Below, in pieces: positions 21,815 through 33,055 of a DNA stretch of 64,000 bases. How positions within the stretch are numbered: position 1 is the stretch's first letter; the number at the start of each line of letters is the position of its first letter. The DNA lies in NCBI GenBank assembly GCA_029851415.1, contig CM056742.1, forward strand, positions 15,541,736 through 15,605,735, given 5' to 3'. Below the pieces are notes generated by a model. The model was given only the letters and a program-made list of their open reading frames with translations, did no database searches and was not told the origin of the DNA. Made by a program: the position numbers and the translations under genes. This DNA is from Eretmocerus hayati. Its lineage: Eukaryota; Arthropoda; Insecta; Hymenoptera; Aphelinidae.

Positions 21815-22334
21815 ATGATTCGATATAAGCAACAAAACTATTCCTCACTGCCTCAATATGTGTCAGTTCGTTATTCCAAGATTCGGTTAATTGCATAAGA
21901 TTACCCGTTAATTTGGCAAGTTCTGAAAATGCTCCGGGTGCAGAAAGTTTAGAATTTGACTTTTTCTCCACTGGTTGGGTGATGCTTGGTCAAGATTCTC
22001 CAAATGGATCTAGAAAACGATCAAAGGAACCATATATATGAGGCTCTAAAGGTGCATTGATCGAGAGTGGAGTAAAATCCATTCTTGATTGATGCCAAAA
22101 ACGTCATCAATATCTGCTGACTTTAACTCGCAAAGACCGAAAAATTATATCTTCATAAAGATCAAAGGAACCCCATTGTTTGTGAGCAACAGTAGTTGTT
22201 CGAACTGATTATTGCGGCAAAAATTTACATTGTCGTCTTAAATTTACACCACTGACGAATTGATAACAGTCAAATACCTTGGTAAAACTATCGGAACAAT
22301 TTTGAAGACTCAATTTCAACGAGGCAAGCAATCC
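21815..22334 (-). pseudogene. Decayed coding sequence split by the Tigger-like element
   Basis: On the minus strand, in the frame of the neighbouring secreted-protein gene, coding-like stretches alternate with stops. The first is GLLASLKLSLQNCSDSFT onward, 40 codons to a TAA. Then come SINAPLEPHIYGSFDRFL and finally KKSNSKLSAPGAFSELAKLT to NSFVAYIES, which runs into the Tigger element at 21814. At least five in-frame stops, mostly TGA, separate them. It could be a broken tandem copy, or 3' exons of the upstream gene with introns I cannot place. No family recognised. Confidence 0.35.
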
Positions 22335-23583
22335 TCAGTTTTGTTCAAAATTTCGAATAAGCTGAGTAATATTTCGTGATACACATAAAGTGTCTACACG
22401 CGGATTTTCACACTCGTAGGATAAAACTCCAGAAAAATTGGATAGACATATTAAACAACAAGAATCTTGAAATTTGACCTTAGCGATTGCTGTAATAGAA
22501 GTATTAGTATCAGCATCAGAAACATTTCTGCCACTGATATATTGAGTGGATTGGGCGGTGAAAAGCCTACGTCTCGATGGTCAGGCATCGGGGTAAACTT
22601 GACTGAACTTACTTTTAAGATTTTCTAAGATATCTAGATAAACCACTGACGAGTCCGACGACTCAGTCGTATGGTTATAAAAGATACCGCGATTTTCTAT
22701 CATATGGATATATCGATCGAAAAAAGTCTTCGATCCTCCAACATGCCCATCAGCTAATTCCAAATGTTCCAAATGATTTTCGCAATCTGATATGATTTCT
22801 CTGCATTTACCGTTCATAGTGAGTAAATAATCGATGAGAGTTTTCGTCGTTCTGAACAGGTCCTCCAATTCCAATTCGTGATGCTTTTTTGATTTTTGTG
22901 CCTGTTCCCACCTACCTCTGTCGCCACCAATTGCGATAACGGAAACTTGTAACACTGGTGAAGCCTTTGCGATGACATTCTTTTGTTCATTTATCAAGTC
23001 TTCCTCTCTGGCGCTGATTGAGTCTCTTGTCGTTATAATAGCAACGATAAGGTGAAATATTGACTTGAGAACTTGTTTCTCCAACACATCAATAACCTTC
23101 ATCGTAAGATTTTGACTATCTTGAATGTTCTTATGAATATTTACAAGGGTTTTGGATACGATACCTTTGCGTGCTTCATATATGCTATTGATGCCCTCGA
23201 AATCGTATTTTATACTTTCGGCTGAGGAATCCACGTCTGTTACAATAACTTTTACTAGCAAAGATGCTTGTTTGATATACTCTTCGGCATGGCTTATCTC
23301 ATTAAATAATGCTCTCTGAATAAAATTATGACTCGGTACTCGTGCCAAAAACATATGCATCCTTGAACAGCGGAATCAAGATTTTTCTATTTCGCATTTT
23401 GAATTCAAAGATTTTTCCATAAGTTGTGAGGAATCTTATATACTCCCCAGCGAATGAGGCAGGTGCACTGACCGCTGCCATTTCCAGTACCGCGTTTGAT
23501 TCCTTACTCCCCCAGAGTAATACTAAACACCAAAATGCGCTCCAGAAGACGGATAACCGCATGATGAACAAAAAAATCAACAA
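22335..23583 (-). CDS. Secreted cysteine-containing protein of unknown family, two exons, one frameshift
   Basis: Translation starts at the ATG ending at 23583 with a signal peptide (MLIFLFIMRLSVFWSAFWCL plus VLLWGSKESNA). The first frame runs to 23326; the next begins just after, in the +1 frame, and continues to 22613 with mainly helical sequence. The overlap is under 50 bases and contains GTTTTTGG. Removing one T joins KDAYV to LARVPSHNFIQ. A canonical intron follows, AAAA|GTAAGT to TTCTATTACAG (22612-22490, 123 nt) with CTAAT upstream. Exon 22489-22335 encodes a Cys-rich tail (DSCCLICLS, YECENP, TLCVS) ending FEQN. With the frame corrected the total is 1125 nt, 374 residues, consistent with a real gene. 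I do not recognise the family. The frame stays open 40 codons beyond the terminal TGA. Function is not inferable beyond probable secretion. Confidence 0.6.
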
Positions 23584-24519
23584 AGACTAAACTAGAAATA
23601 CCACTTGGGATAAACTTTAATGAAGAATAGTAAGAAGTTGAAGCTCTTAGCAGAGACTTGACTGTGCTTAATGGCAGATTTGCACACCTCTTTTATAGTA
23701 TTCCAAAGTAATCCAATCCCTCTCCGTGTATGATCGATAACGAGCTCTTCCAAGTCAAAACAATGGTGCGGACACATTACTGTTGGTGCCGTTATTTGTT
23801 TGGCTCGATATATCATGCCTACTCGCGGAGTTGAAGGCAATAGCATTCATGCAGAATCTAGGACGTATTACCCGCGCGCGGAATATTATAATATTCTCGT
23901 GGATTCATAAAACTAAGAACCAACCAATACCATGATGTACGGGTTCTTGATCGGTTGACCCGAGTTCCAAGTTTCACCGGCAACCATCGAAGTTTATCCC
24001 ATTCTTTATGAGAATCGTGAAACAACGAGTACAATTTTTCATGTATCTTCTTGCGGGAACGCATCTTCTTCGGGACAAATTTCTTGTACTGAAAATTCAC
24101 TTCTTCCAAAATCCTAACTTGGCGGATATGGCCGTCCTTTTCCCTTATAACTTCATCTTGGATCAAAATATGGATTTCAACTCTTGAAATTCACGAGATC
24201 AGGGTAAACATGTCGAGTACATTTTTGCAAAAATCTGAACGTGGGACGCACGGAAATTGACTGATTACACAGAGATTCAATTATCTCTGTAATTGTTACT
24301 AAACTTGAGTTACCCACCATCTCTGCTATTTACTAAATATATATCGAGAATAATGATCTATCTGAACTAATGAGGAGGGAAAAGGAGCGAAAATTAACCC
24401 AGCATTGATATTTCCATTCCAAAAGTCAGTAGAGATGGTGAGTAACTGAAGTTGAGTCAAAATTACAGAGAAAATCAAATCGTAATGTCATCAATCCTTT
24501 TCTATGCATTTCATGTTCG
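23584..24519 (-). other. Upstream region with two unassigned open frames
   Basis: Minus-strand frames 23592-23846 (84 codons) and 23858-24166 (102 codons, containing REKDGHIRQVRILEE and a basic KKMRSRKKIH stretch) look somewhat coding-like but match nothing I can name. They may be 5' exons, a neighbour or chance. The promoter of the secreted-protein gene should lie here; I see no clear TATA box. Confidence 0.3.
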
Positions 24520-24836
24520 AAGGACCCCGCTCCGAGAGATAGGATTTTGGGTTTGGGTGAATTTTGTCGGGGAAAAAATATGTTGTAGAGCGGAAAATTC
24601 TGAACAAAATGTTCAATGGGCTCGAGGACGGAAAATGGCTAGTTTTTCCAGGATTAATTGAATAAATATAGATGAATGGCAGGTTATGAGGTTATCTAGA
24701 ACAACAATAAAAGCTTGTCTACGGCGTTCGAATTTGGATAATTCGAGATGTACAATTTGAATTTGATGTAGCTCAAGAGTCTTTTTCTTGTAATAGGAAC
24801 ATTTTATCTCAAACCTTCGATGAAAAAAGCAAATGA
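24520..24836 (+). mobile_element. Solo end of the giant foldback family
   Basis: AAGGACCCCGCTCCGAGAGA followed by TAGGATTTTGG, then TGGGCTCGAGGACGGAAAAT and GGTTATGAGGTTATCTAGA, reproduce the outer 320 bp of the 8372 element in the same order. No partner arm is found nearby. The copy ends exactly where a hairpin begins. Confidence 0.75.
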
Positions 24837-25109
24837 ACATTGACGCCATTCTAATTATTTATCCCAAATAGTTGTTTTTTGCAATGGCCGTAAAAATTTT
24901 CCAAGTGCACTAAAGTCGTCGCAAGAAATCAGACAGCTTGCTGGGACCTTCAACTACAAGATGCAATCATTAAACTGGTCACTTTGTTACACAGGTCCCA
25001 GCAAGCTGTCTGATTATTAGCGACTACTTATTTAGTGCACTTGGAAAATTTTTACGGTTATTGCAAAAAACAACTATTTGGGATAAACAATTAGAATAGC
25101 GTCAATGTT
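24837..25109. mobile_element. 273-bp hairpin element, arms about 110 bp
   Basis: AACATTGACGCCATTCTAAT at the left is mirrored by ATTAGAATAGCGTCAATGTT at the right, and the inner CAGACAGCTTGCTGGGACCT (about 24929) by AGGTCCCAGCAAGCTGTCTG. It is apparently inserted into the foldback end at 24520. Confidence 0.75.
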
Positions 25110-25965
25110 TATTGACCGATTGCTCTGATTTTTTTTAATATAGTACCCTGTGAAGGCTAAATTTTCCAGGAAGTGCACATCGATCCATTGGCTTTCCTTG
25201 AAATGAAAAATAAAGCAAATTTTTGATATATTCTAGCTTTGTTGCTAATTATCTCGAATTAAGTAAAAGTTTGACACATGATTTTTTTCAGAAATTCAGA
25301 GAATTTCATTGCCTACAACATGGTACCATAAGGAACCATCCAAATATTATAACAGCTCCCCGGGATGCGAAATAATGTTAAAGAAATACAAAACTCTCCA
25401 CTATTCTGTTGTTGTAATTTTTTCCACACCCCTGGAGTTGTTCCATTTGATGGGGGGTTGTTCACTAGGGTATTCCGCACCCAAAAAAAAAAAATAAAAC
25501 CATTCTTCAGCAGTCATGTCGAAAACGGATAGATTCTGAGCTAGAATTACTGGCCTAATGTTTTGCTTCAGAAACTCTTGCCGTGTTTTGGTTAGCCTCC
25601 TATTGTGAGCGAAGTGAGCTTGAGACGTACTCTGTTGAAATGAATTAGTCAGCCAATCTGTCAATTTTTCAAGCTCAAATTAGGAAGATCCAGATTCGTA
25701 CTGATGACAATAAATAATGCCATCTCGAAGTACGTGGGAAGACCTTCAAAGATCAATGATGAAAGGCATGCCCAACTATCTGAAGATCAAAGGTTAAAAA
25801 AAGTAGAGATAACAGCAAGATTTAGATGCTGCAACGGGTGGAGAGCAGTAAGATACTGGGAAAACCAAAGAGTTGAGAATATGCCGGGTATGCAGGTGGG
25901 GGGAAGAAACGTGGCAACACATAATAAATTGGTTAAAAACGCGTTTTAGACATCGCTTTGACTGG
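25110..25965. other. Gene-free flank of the OTU transposon
   Basis: Small open frames only; a short A run near 25481-25496. Nothing assignable. Confidence 0.4.
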
Positions 25966-26686
25966 TACAGTGAAACTTGTCTAAGTTGGGCACTCTCGGT
26001 TTCGGAAAAATCTGCCCAACTTAGACAAGTGCCCAGCATACAGAAATTAGGACTCAGAACCATTTTTTCGATCCAAGGAGGTCAATTTTCTATGAAATTT
26101 TGAATGTCTTGGATGAAATACGTTATTCACTGATGATCATGTAAATACATTAGTTCGGAATAGTCATAAAGTATCCTCTTTTATCAAAGAACATACACGG
26201 ACAATACAGTAATGAAGAAATAGGAAGACAGATGCATTTAATTCAAATCGGAAACTTGGTACATGTCGATTACTCCATTCATGAGCAAGGCAACTACCGA
26301 TTCTTGACTGCTCCATACTGGATATTTTTTTGTAAATCTTTGATCCATGGATGCATTATGATTAAGTTTGCCATCATTGATGATTCATTGTGTGACGGTG
26401 GATACGCTATCAACTTTGCTACAATTTCTTCAATATCGATTGACCCTGATCTTACAGTAAAATCATGATTTATTTGGATGATTGACTCGGTTGACAATTA
26501 ATGATGCTGATAATCAATCAATAACCACGACTTCTTATTTATCAAACTCTGTCGCTTATTTGTGAACTCATAATCGAGATGATCAGGACGAGGATACGGT
26601 ATCATATCTCGAGCTTCGAAGTAAGTGCCCAAAATACACAGTCCTCATGTTATTATGTTCGACGAAAGGCCAGAATGCGCCCAACT

Positions 26687-27676
26687 TACTATCGGTTTAA
26701 AAATTATAGGTCCCTGAATGCTGCAGGTATCCTAGACTTCTAGAAAATTATTTAATTAATCTCACCTAACCAGGGTGGTAGAGTATCTATCTGCGGACAG
26801 AGTAAGCTTTGATCAGACGAGATCGGATGATATGCAACATTACAGCAACTGATTATATGTAGAAAAGTGCGGAAATTTGGAGGATTTTCCAACAACCGCT
26901 CCTAGAAAGCACCGAATCTCGATGAATAATGATATTATAACCTATCAAAAAATAAGGTGGTTAGAGGAACATTTGAGGATGACGCTCGTTTAAGAAATTT
27001 TGGAAAATGTTGATAACATCCGGAGTTATCGAATTTCTTCCGAAAAACGACGATCTCTGGATCCATGATATGTACGGATTTGGTTCAAATTCGACAAATC
27101 AGAGAAAAAATGTGTCGCCTGTTTGATCGATGAGGGATTGGAGTTTAATTAATATGTTCATGGGAAATTTTATTTAAAAAATTGGAAAATCAGGGCAAGA
27201 TAAGACGATCTCTTCCATAAAACGAAGTGACCGGGAAACCGCGAAGGGACAGAAGGCTGTAAAGGGTGGTAAATAATATTTTTCACTTAATGGCTTTATT
27301 GGTCTACTCCGCGGAGGACTTGGTTGCCGAGACAGCCGCGTCTTTTCATACCTGGATGGTAATGAGAAGGAGGCGATCTGGCGGATTAGCTCGGTTCCTG
27401 CCTTTCTGCCTTCTTTCGGTCTTCTACACCTGGAATACAGCACGCTTCATTCTCTCGTCAGGTGAACACCGATACGATCAATGCATCAGCCATTGTCTTG
27501 TATACTGCCAAAAGTCATCAACATACCATTCAAAGGCTTTGACTCGACTGTCATTATCTTGGAATATATCGATATACTCACGTTTGCACTCGTAAATCGT
27601 TGGCTATTCAAAGCATTGCTATATAGCATTCCACAATGGTTGCAAACTCATTTCGTTGGGCGCATGAGTCCTGTCC
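26687..27676. repeat. Left 990-bp internal inverted repeat
   Basis: It runs from TACTATCGGTTTAAAAATTA to GTCCTGTCC and is reproduced inverted at 30930-31919 with equal length and very few substitutions in the parts I compared. Open frames in it are mirrored in the partner and are not treated as genes. Confidence 0.9.
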
Positions 27677-27997
27677 CGTCTAACTTGGGGACGCATCATT
27701 CATAGCGTCAAGCAGTTGAAATCTAAGCTGCGAACCCGAGTGCAAACCCAAGTGCAAACCCCTCCATCAGCAGTCTCTGCCTCGGCACCGAGATTGCGCT
27801 TCTTATATCTTTAGCGCTAAGGTATGGCCTCGTCAGTTACGAACGATTTCGCAAGCAGTTCACAAGTGCCCTTGGTTTCGTCGATGTGAGCCATCATGCA
27901 ACTGTCCATCATCGCAACAGAATAGTTCCAAAATTAGGAGGTTGATTCAGTGATAATTGATATTTCAAAATGTTCGCTCTCTTCTGATGTAATCAAG

Positions 27998-29986
27998 ATG
28001 AATTCTAGACCCGTGATTATCAATCGACAACAGTTCCATCCAATAGACTGTGGTGGGAGAGGAGCTTGTTTGTTTAAGTGCTTATGTCCAAATGTGAGTA
28101 ATACTGATCATTATCGCACCAGGCGTTCCATCGTCAACCATGTGATCATCAATTGGGCTAGGTACAAGCTTTGGGTGAACCTTGTTCTTCAGATCAAGAA
28201 CCCTGAAGACTATCGTCGAGTCATGAGCATGTCAAAAACGTATGGTTCTGAAATTGAAGTTCGGGCTGCTAGTGAACTGTACAGCGTGGATATTTCTCTT
28301 GTTAGGAGGTTGAAAAACAGAGAAGATTTTGTCGTCGACTTCAGTTCGGGAGATAATTCGATTCCTCAACGGGATCGCATCTACCTTCTTTTCACCGGTA
28401 TGGAGGAGTCAAATGACCTGGATGGACATTATCAGATTCTTCAACGGTTGAGCCATAATCGTCAAGAAAATTCGGAAGTTCAGGATGTCAGAGTCGGTGA
28501 GGGTCACAGTCAACATATCATTGACAGTGCGGTATATGAAAGTGATGGCGATAATTCAGGACCAGATGCTGTACCTTCTGACAAGAAGAGGAAAGTGTTC
28601 ACCAAGGATTTCAAAGAAAAGATCGTTTCCACCCGAATGACTCTCGAGGGCAGTGACGAACGTGTTCGGAAGGTGGTTGAACTGACAGCAAACTGTCTAC
28701 AAATTTCAAAAACAAGTGTCAAACGAGTGTCGAGAGAGTTTAGAAATAATGGTGGTTATGTTGAGGCACCAAAAAATCATCTTGCTGGTCGAAAAGCTGT
28801 TCAAATCGACCCTTTCTTTCAGAGTGCCATACGCCGAAGCATGTTTGATGCTTACTCAAGAAAAGAGTACCCAACAGCCGAAAATATCTTGCAAACGATG
28901 TTAGACTCTTTCCCAGATTTTCCAGATCTATCTGCATATCAGATTAGGAAATGTATGAAAAGTATGGGTTTTCGATACGGTAAATTCGTAAAGAAGCCTA
29001 TCCTGATGGAGAGTCCATCGATGGTAGCGAAACGAATGAATTACCTCATGCTAAAGAAGCTTTTGAAAGAACAGGGGTATACATTCTATTACACGGATGA
29101 AAGTTGGTGTGGAGCCAACCACGTGAAAAAATATGGCTGGGTTCAACTTATCGGTAATGATGACTTTATCGATAACTTTGACCAATATCTTAATTGTGTC
29201 CAGCAAGTCAATGGTGTACGAGGCGGATTCTGTTCGCCATCAGGGGCAGGTAAGAGAGTCATCATCCTGCATATTGGCAGCGAAAATGGTTTCTTGGTGG
29301 GAGGTTTGGACTGCTTCATAGGTGATAAATCATCGCAAGATTATCACCAAGAAATGAATGCTGAACATTTCATTGAATGGTTTAAGAGAATACTCGCCAT
29401 CTTGCCTGCAAAATCTGCAATCATCATTGACCAAGCTCCTTACCATACCATGATTGATCCAAATTTTAGAAATCCGACCACTCGATGGAAAAAACATGAG
29501 ATAATTGAATGGATGGTTCGAAGAGAAATTCCTCTGCCAAACCAAGTTCAAGACTTTGGTAGTTTGCTGAAAGTAGACCTTTTGGAAATCAGCAAGCCAT
29601 ACCACTTCGAGAAGCGATACCTGCTCGACACTTTAGCTAAAGAAGCACGCGGGGATGACGTAAAGCTACTTTGGCTACCTGTCGCACATTGTGAGCTCAA
29701 CCCAATCGAGCTTATTTGGGCCAATTTGAAGAATGAGGTTGCCAAAAGGAATAAAACTTTCAAAGTGAAGGACGTCCACGAGTTGTGCCTTGATATTATG
29801 GAAAAAATGCCGAACAGTCTGTGGCGTAAATGTGTCGATCACACAAATAAGTTGGAGGAGTTTTACAGAGGAAAAGAGTCAACTCTTGCCGGACTAATTG
29901 GTCCGGTTATTTTCAATACCGGGGATGATAGCAGTGACGAAGAAGACGACAATGGAGTTGATGATGTTAGAGGGAGTCAAACGTGA
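27998..29986 (+). CDS. OTU-domain / Tc1-mariner-like transposase fusion (662 aa)
   Basis: The protein joins an ovarian-tumour (OTU) cysteine protease domain to a DDE transposase. Residues about 10-150 are OTU-like: IDCGGRGACLFKCL places the catalytic Cys at 24 and LDGHYQIL the catalytic His at 144. OTU proteins usually cleave ubiquitin chains; the role here is unknown. A basic SDKKRKVF (195-201) looks like a nuclear signal. A helix-turn-helix follows (about 203-260). The DDE domain has YYTDESW (D367), IIIDQAPYH (D478) and CELNPIELIW (E571), with 92 residues between the second D and the E, much longer than the usual 34-41. The tail is acidic (DDSSDEEDD). I chose the first ATG; an in-frame GTG lies 48 bases upstream. 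A preceding TTGATTCAG could be a splice acceptor, so a 5' exon is possible. No stop or frameshift. Confidence 0.85.
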   Translation: MNSRPVIINRQQFHPIDCGGRGACLFKCLCPNVSNTDHYRTRRSIVNHVIINWARYKLWVNLVLQIKNPEDYRRVMSMSKTYGSEIEVRAASELYSVDISLVRRLKNREDFVVDFSSGDNSIPQRDRIYLLFTGMEESNDLDGHYQILQRLSHNRQENSEVQDVRVGEGHSQHIIDSAVYESDGDNSGPDAVPSDKKRKVFTKDFKEKIVSTRMTLEGSDERVRKVVELTANCLQISKTSVKRVSREFRNNGGYVEAPKNHLAGRKAVQIDPFFQSAIRRSMFDAYSRKEYPTAENILQTMLDSFPDFPDLSAYQIRKCMKSMGFRYGKFVKKPILMESPSMVAKRMNYLMLKKLLKEQGYTFYYTDESWCGANHVKKYGWVQLIGNDDFIDNFDQYLNCVQQVNGVRGGFCSPSGAGKRVIILHIGSENGFLVGGLDCFIGDKSSQDYHQEMNAEHFIEWFKRILAILPAKSAIIIDQAPYHTMIDPNFRNPTTRWKKHEIIEWMVRREIPLPNQVQDFGSLLKVDLLEISKPYHFEKRYLLDTLAKEARGDDVKLLWLPVAHCELNPIELIWANLKNEVAKRNKTFKVKDVHELCLDIMEKMPNSLWRKCVDHTNKLEEFYRGKESTLAGLIGPVIFNTGDDSSDEEDDNGVDDVRGSQT

Positions 29987-30929
29987 GATCTGATCGGGCG
30001 GCTGGTACGGTGTGGGACAATGTCTGCCCAAATCATCATCAGTACAATGATTACGATATCTTGGAGGTTTACTCCTCTGTTAGCAACGATGTACTTCTTG
30101 AAACCAGCGAATAATGGTACAATATTTCAACGCCAGGATAATGTTTCCATCAACCCTTTCCCCAATTACCCATATTCCCTTTGCCCATCCTATCCCGATG
30201 GAAGGAGACTGTCACCTTCTCGTGGTTTCCATTGAGTGATATCAGTTTGCACAATGAACCATACAGATTGCTTGCAAGAAACCTAATCGTTTTACAAACT
30301 GATATCAGCTAAGAACAGTCGATCAATCATACTACTGTAAGAAAATTATTGCTCCATCTTAACAAGTTTTGGGCGACGAAGCAAACTCCCTTTCATTTTG
30401 CCATACTTGATCTTTGCCGATTCGTAAGGATTCAAAAACTATTTGTAATAGCATTCCACTGTCATGATTGAATTTTTTGGAACAAATATTGACCCAAGAA
30501 GAACTTCACATCAATTTTGGCGTTTTTGGAAAGATGTAGAAGTTAAGTCCGTGGTCGGGATGGAATCTCGAAAAACCAGCGGATCGTTAGTTGAAAATAT
30601 TGTCCCAATTAAATAAGTCTGCATCACTCTGGACTCACGATGATTAAGAGAGTATGATTGGATCTCGAGGGGTAATCTATATTTTATTCAAGAATTCGAT
30701 GAATTTACGATAACTCGATGATCTTGCGTAGCAGTCATCAATTCAAGGTATTCATCAAGATTCGCTTGATCGTCCGCGGCAGTACGGAGCTACCCAAAAT
30801 TAGATCTGACTGAGCAAGTATTCGTGTTGACAACCCGTACATGCGCTTGGGGTGAGAAGCTATTATTTGGATTACCGATCATCCTCCCTCTGCAAACATG
30901 AACACATCGATATTTATTCTAAGATTCAA

Positions 30930-31919
30930 GGACAAGACTCATGCGCCCAACGAAATGAGTTTGCAACCATTGTGGAATGCTATTTAGCAATGCTTTGAAT
31001 AGCCAACGATTTATGAGTGCAAACGTGAGCATATCGATATATTCCAAGATAATGACAGTCGAGTCAAAGCCTTTGAATGGTATGTTGATGACTTTTGGCA
31101 GTATACAAGACAATGGCTGATGCATTGATCGTATCGGTGTTCACCTGACGAGAGAATGAAGCGTGCTGTATTCCAGGTGTAGAAGACCGAAAGAAGGCAG
31201 AAAGGCAGGAACCGAGCTAATCCGCCAGATCGCCTCCTTCTCATTACCATCCAGGTATGAAAAGACGCGGCTGTCTCGGCAACCAAGTCCTCCGCGGAGT
31301 AGACCAATAAAGCCATTAAGTGAAAAATATTATTTACCACCCTTTACAGCCTTCTGTCCCTTCGCGGTTTCCCGGTCACTTCGTTTTATGGAAGAGATCG
31401 TCTTATCTTGCCCTGATTTTCCAATTTTTTAAATAAAATTTCCCATGAACATATTAATTAAACTCCAATCCCTCATCGATCAAACAGGCGACACATTTTT
31501 TCTCTGATTTGTCGAATTTGAACCAAATCCGTACATATCATGGATCCAGAGATCGTCGTTTTTCGGAAGAAATTCGATAACTCCGGATGTTATCAACATT
31601 TTCCAAAATTTCTTAAACGAGCGTCATCCTCAAATGTTCCTCTAACCACCTTATTTTTTGATAGGTTATAATATCATTATTCATCGAGATTCGGTGCTTT
31701 CTAGGAGCGGTTGTTGGAAAATCCTCCAAATTTCCGCACTTTTCTACATATAATCAGTTGCTGTAATGTTGCATATCATCCGATCTCGTCTGATCAAAGC
31801 TTACTCTGTCCGCAGATAGATACTCTACCACCCTGGTTAGGTGAGATTAATTAAATAATTTTCTAGAAGTCTAGGATACCTGCAGCATTCAGGGACCTAT
31901 AATTTTTAAACCGATAGTA
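30930..31919. repeat. Right 990-bp internal inverted repeat
   Basis: Partner of 26687-27676. A visible difference is one codon in the mirrored 109-codon frame (31011-31340 against 27266-27595, C for Y near the end). Confidence 0.9.
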
Positions 31920-32065
31920 GACAGGTGCCCAACATACAGAGTGCCCAGTGTATAGAACAAAATCCCCATAAGAGCTGATGTAATTATGAGCGTTCCGCGG
32001 AAAAGTGCCCAAGTTAGGCAGGTGCCCAATTTATAGAGGTGCCCAACTTGACAAGTTCCACTGTA

Positions 32066-32985
32066 CTAAAATAATGTACTAAAATAATTAAGCATAAAAG
32101 CCATAAAGCTCGAGATAAAAATACTCTGGGAATACGATCTCTTCTTTGATTTCAATCGTTTTCGACCTAATTATGCCTGATATCACACAATTAATCTCCG
32201 AGACAGTCGCTCTAATAATACTGCACAGATTAGGAATGTTGAAAAAAAAACTTGGAGTGTTGCATAGGGTATTCGCGAATTTGTGTACGTTTTGTGACAG
32301 CCGACCGCGAAAGAGTTCGACGTGCTGCCCGCGATCGAAACGATTTGAAACGTCATTCGAGATCAATGATGCCACCGCACTCATAGGAAAGATGACGATA
32401 TGTGCATTTCTTCTTACTAATACGATCGCTACATACTGCAGCGAGCGACGATGCATCAGGTTTTGACAAGTTCGGCAGGGGCGGGGCGACCACGCGGAAT
32501 TGCGGTGCACAGCCAATTACCCAAAAGTTTACCGTAGAGAGGGTAAAAACCCGCCTAAATAGCTCACACGGACACACCAACACTTATCCGGTATTCAAAC
32601 TTTCCAGGAAAAAACGCCGGAATTCGTGGAAAAAGGCGGGGTATTCGTAGGGAGGGGAGACGGTGAAGTAGAATAAAAGCGATGAAAAAAGGAAAGTTCA
32701 ACAAGAACGAGTCTATCAGAACAAGATATAATGCTCCGAGATGGAGGATAAGCTTCACATGGATGAGAAAATCACCAGTAAGAAGAGAAATAGCAGCAAA
32801 TCAAGAATGAGAAAAAGATCAAGATTCAAGAAAGAAAACGAAGAAAGATGTATGAACAACGTATCACCCAATACATAAGAAATAACTTCATCATTTAATT
32901 CAGGGCTCAAGAAATGGAATCAAATATATCCTTTGAACCCATTAGTCCTATAATGGGAATCATTATCGGTATAATAAGAAAATTG
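32066..32985. other. Gene-free stretch
   Basis: Frames of 82-142 codons on both strands (32088-32650) overlap one another without recognisable motifs. Nothing assigned. Confidence 0.35.
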
Positions 32986-33038
32986 TTTTATACGTCCATA
33001 CGCAGAAACAGCGTGTTTCTGCGTACAGACGTATAAAA
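32986..33038. repeat. Near-perfect 53-bp palindrome
   Basis: TTTTATACGTCCATACGCAG is mirrored by CTGCGTACAGACGTATAAAA around GAAACAGCGTGTTTC. Confidence 0.85.
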
Positions 33039-33055
33039 CTGCATACGCGTGTGAT

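Larger units (their letters stand above)
25968..32063 (+). mobile_element. Complete 6.1-kb DNA transposon carrying the OTU-transposase gene
   Basis: The left end CAGTGAAACTTGTCTAAGTT and right end AACTTGACAAGTTCCACTG are complementary apart from small differences. TA flanks both (25966-25967, 32064-32065), the target duplication of IS630-Tc1-mariner elements. Inside lie a left subterminal zone (25968-26686), a 990-bp inverted repeat (26687-27676), the gene (27998-29986), the second 990-bp repeat (30930-31919) and a right subterminal zone (31920-32063). The right zone has several TTGGGCAC motifs. The left zone is about 575 bp longer than the right. Confidence 0.85.

Noticed and set aside
22335..22583. 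Idea that TGA is reassigned in this region (several in-frame TGA codons on the minus strand)
   Set aside because: One TGA is removed by a canonical intron, a TAA also occurs in the frame, and the other genes in the window use the standard code.
27266..27595. 109-codon frame, repeated at 31011-31340
   Set aside because: It lies wholly in the mirrored 990-bp repeats, so its duplication follows from the repeat and is no evidence of coding. No motif.
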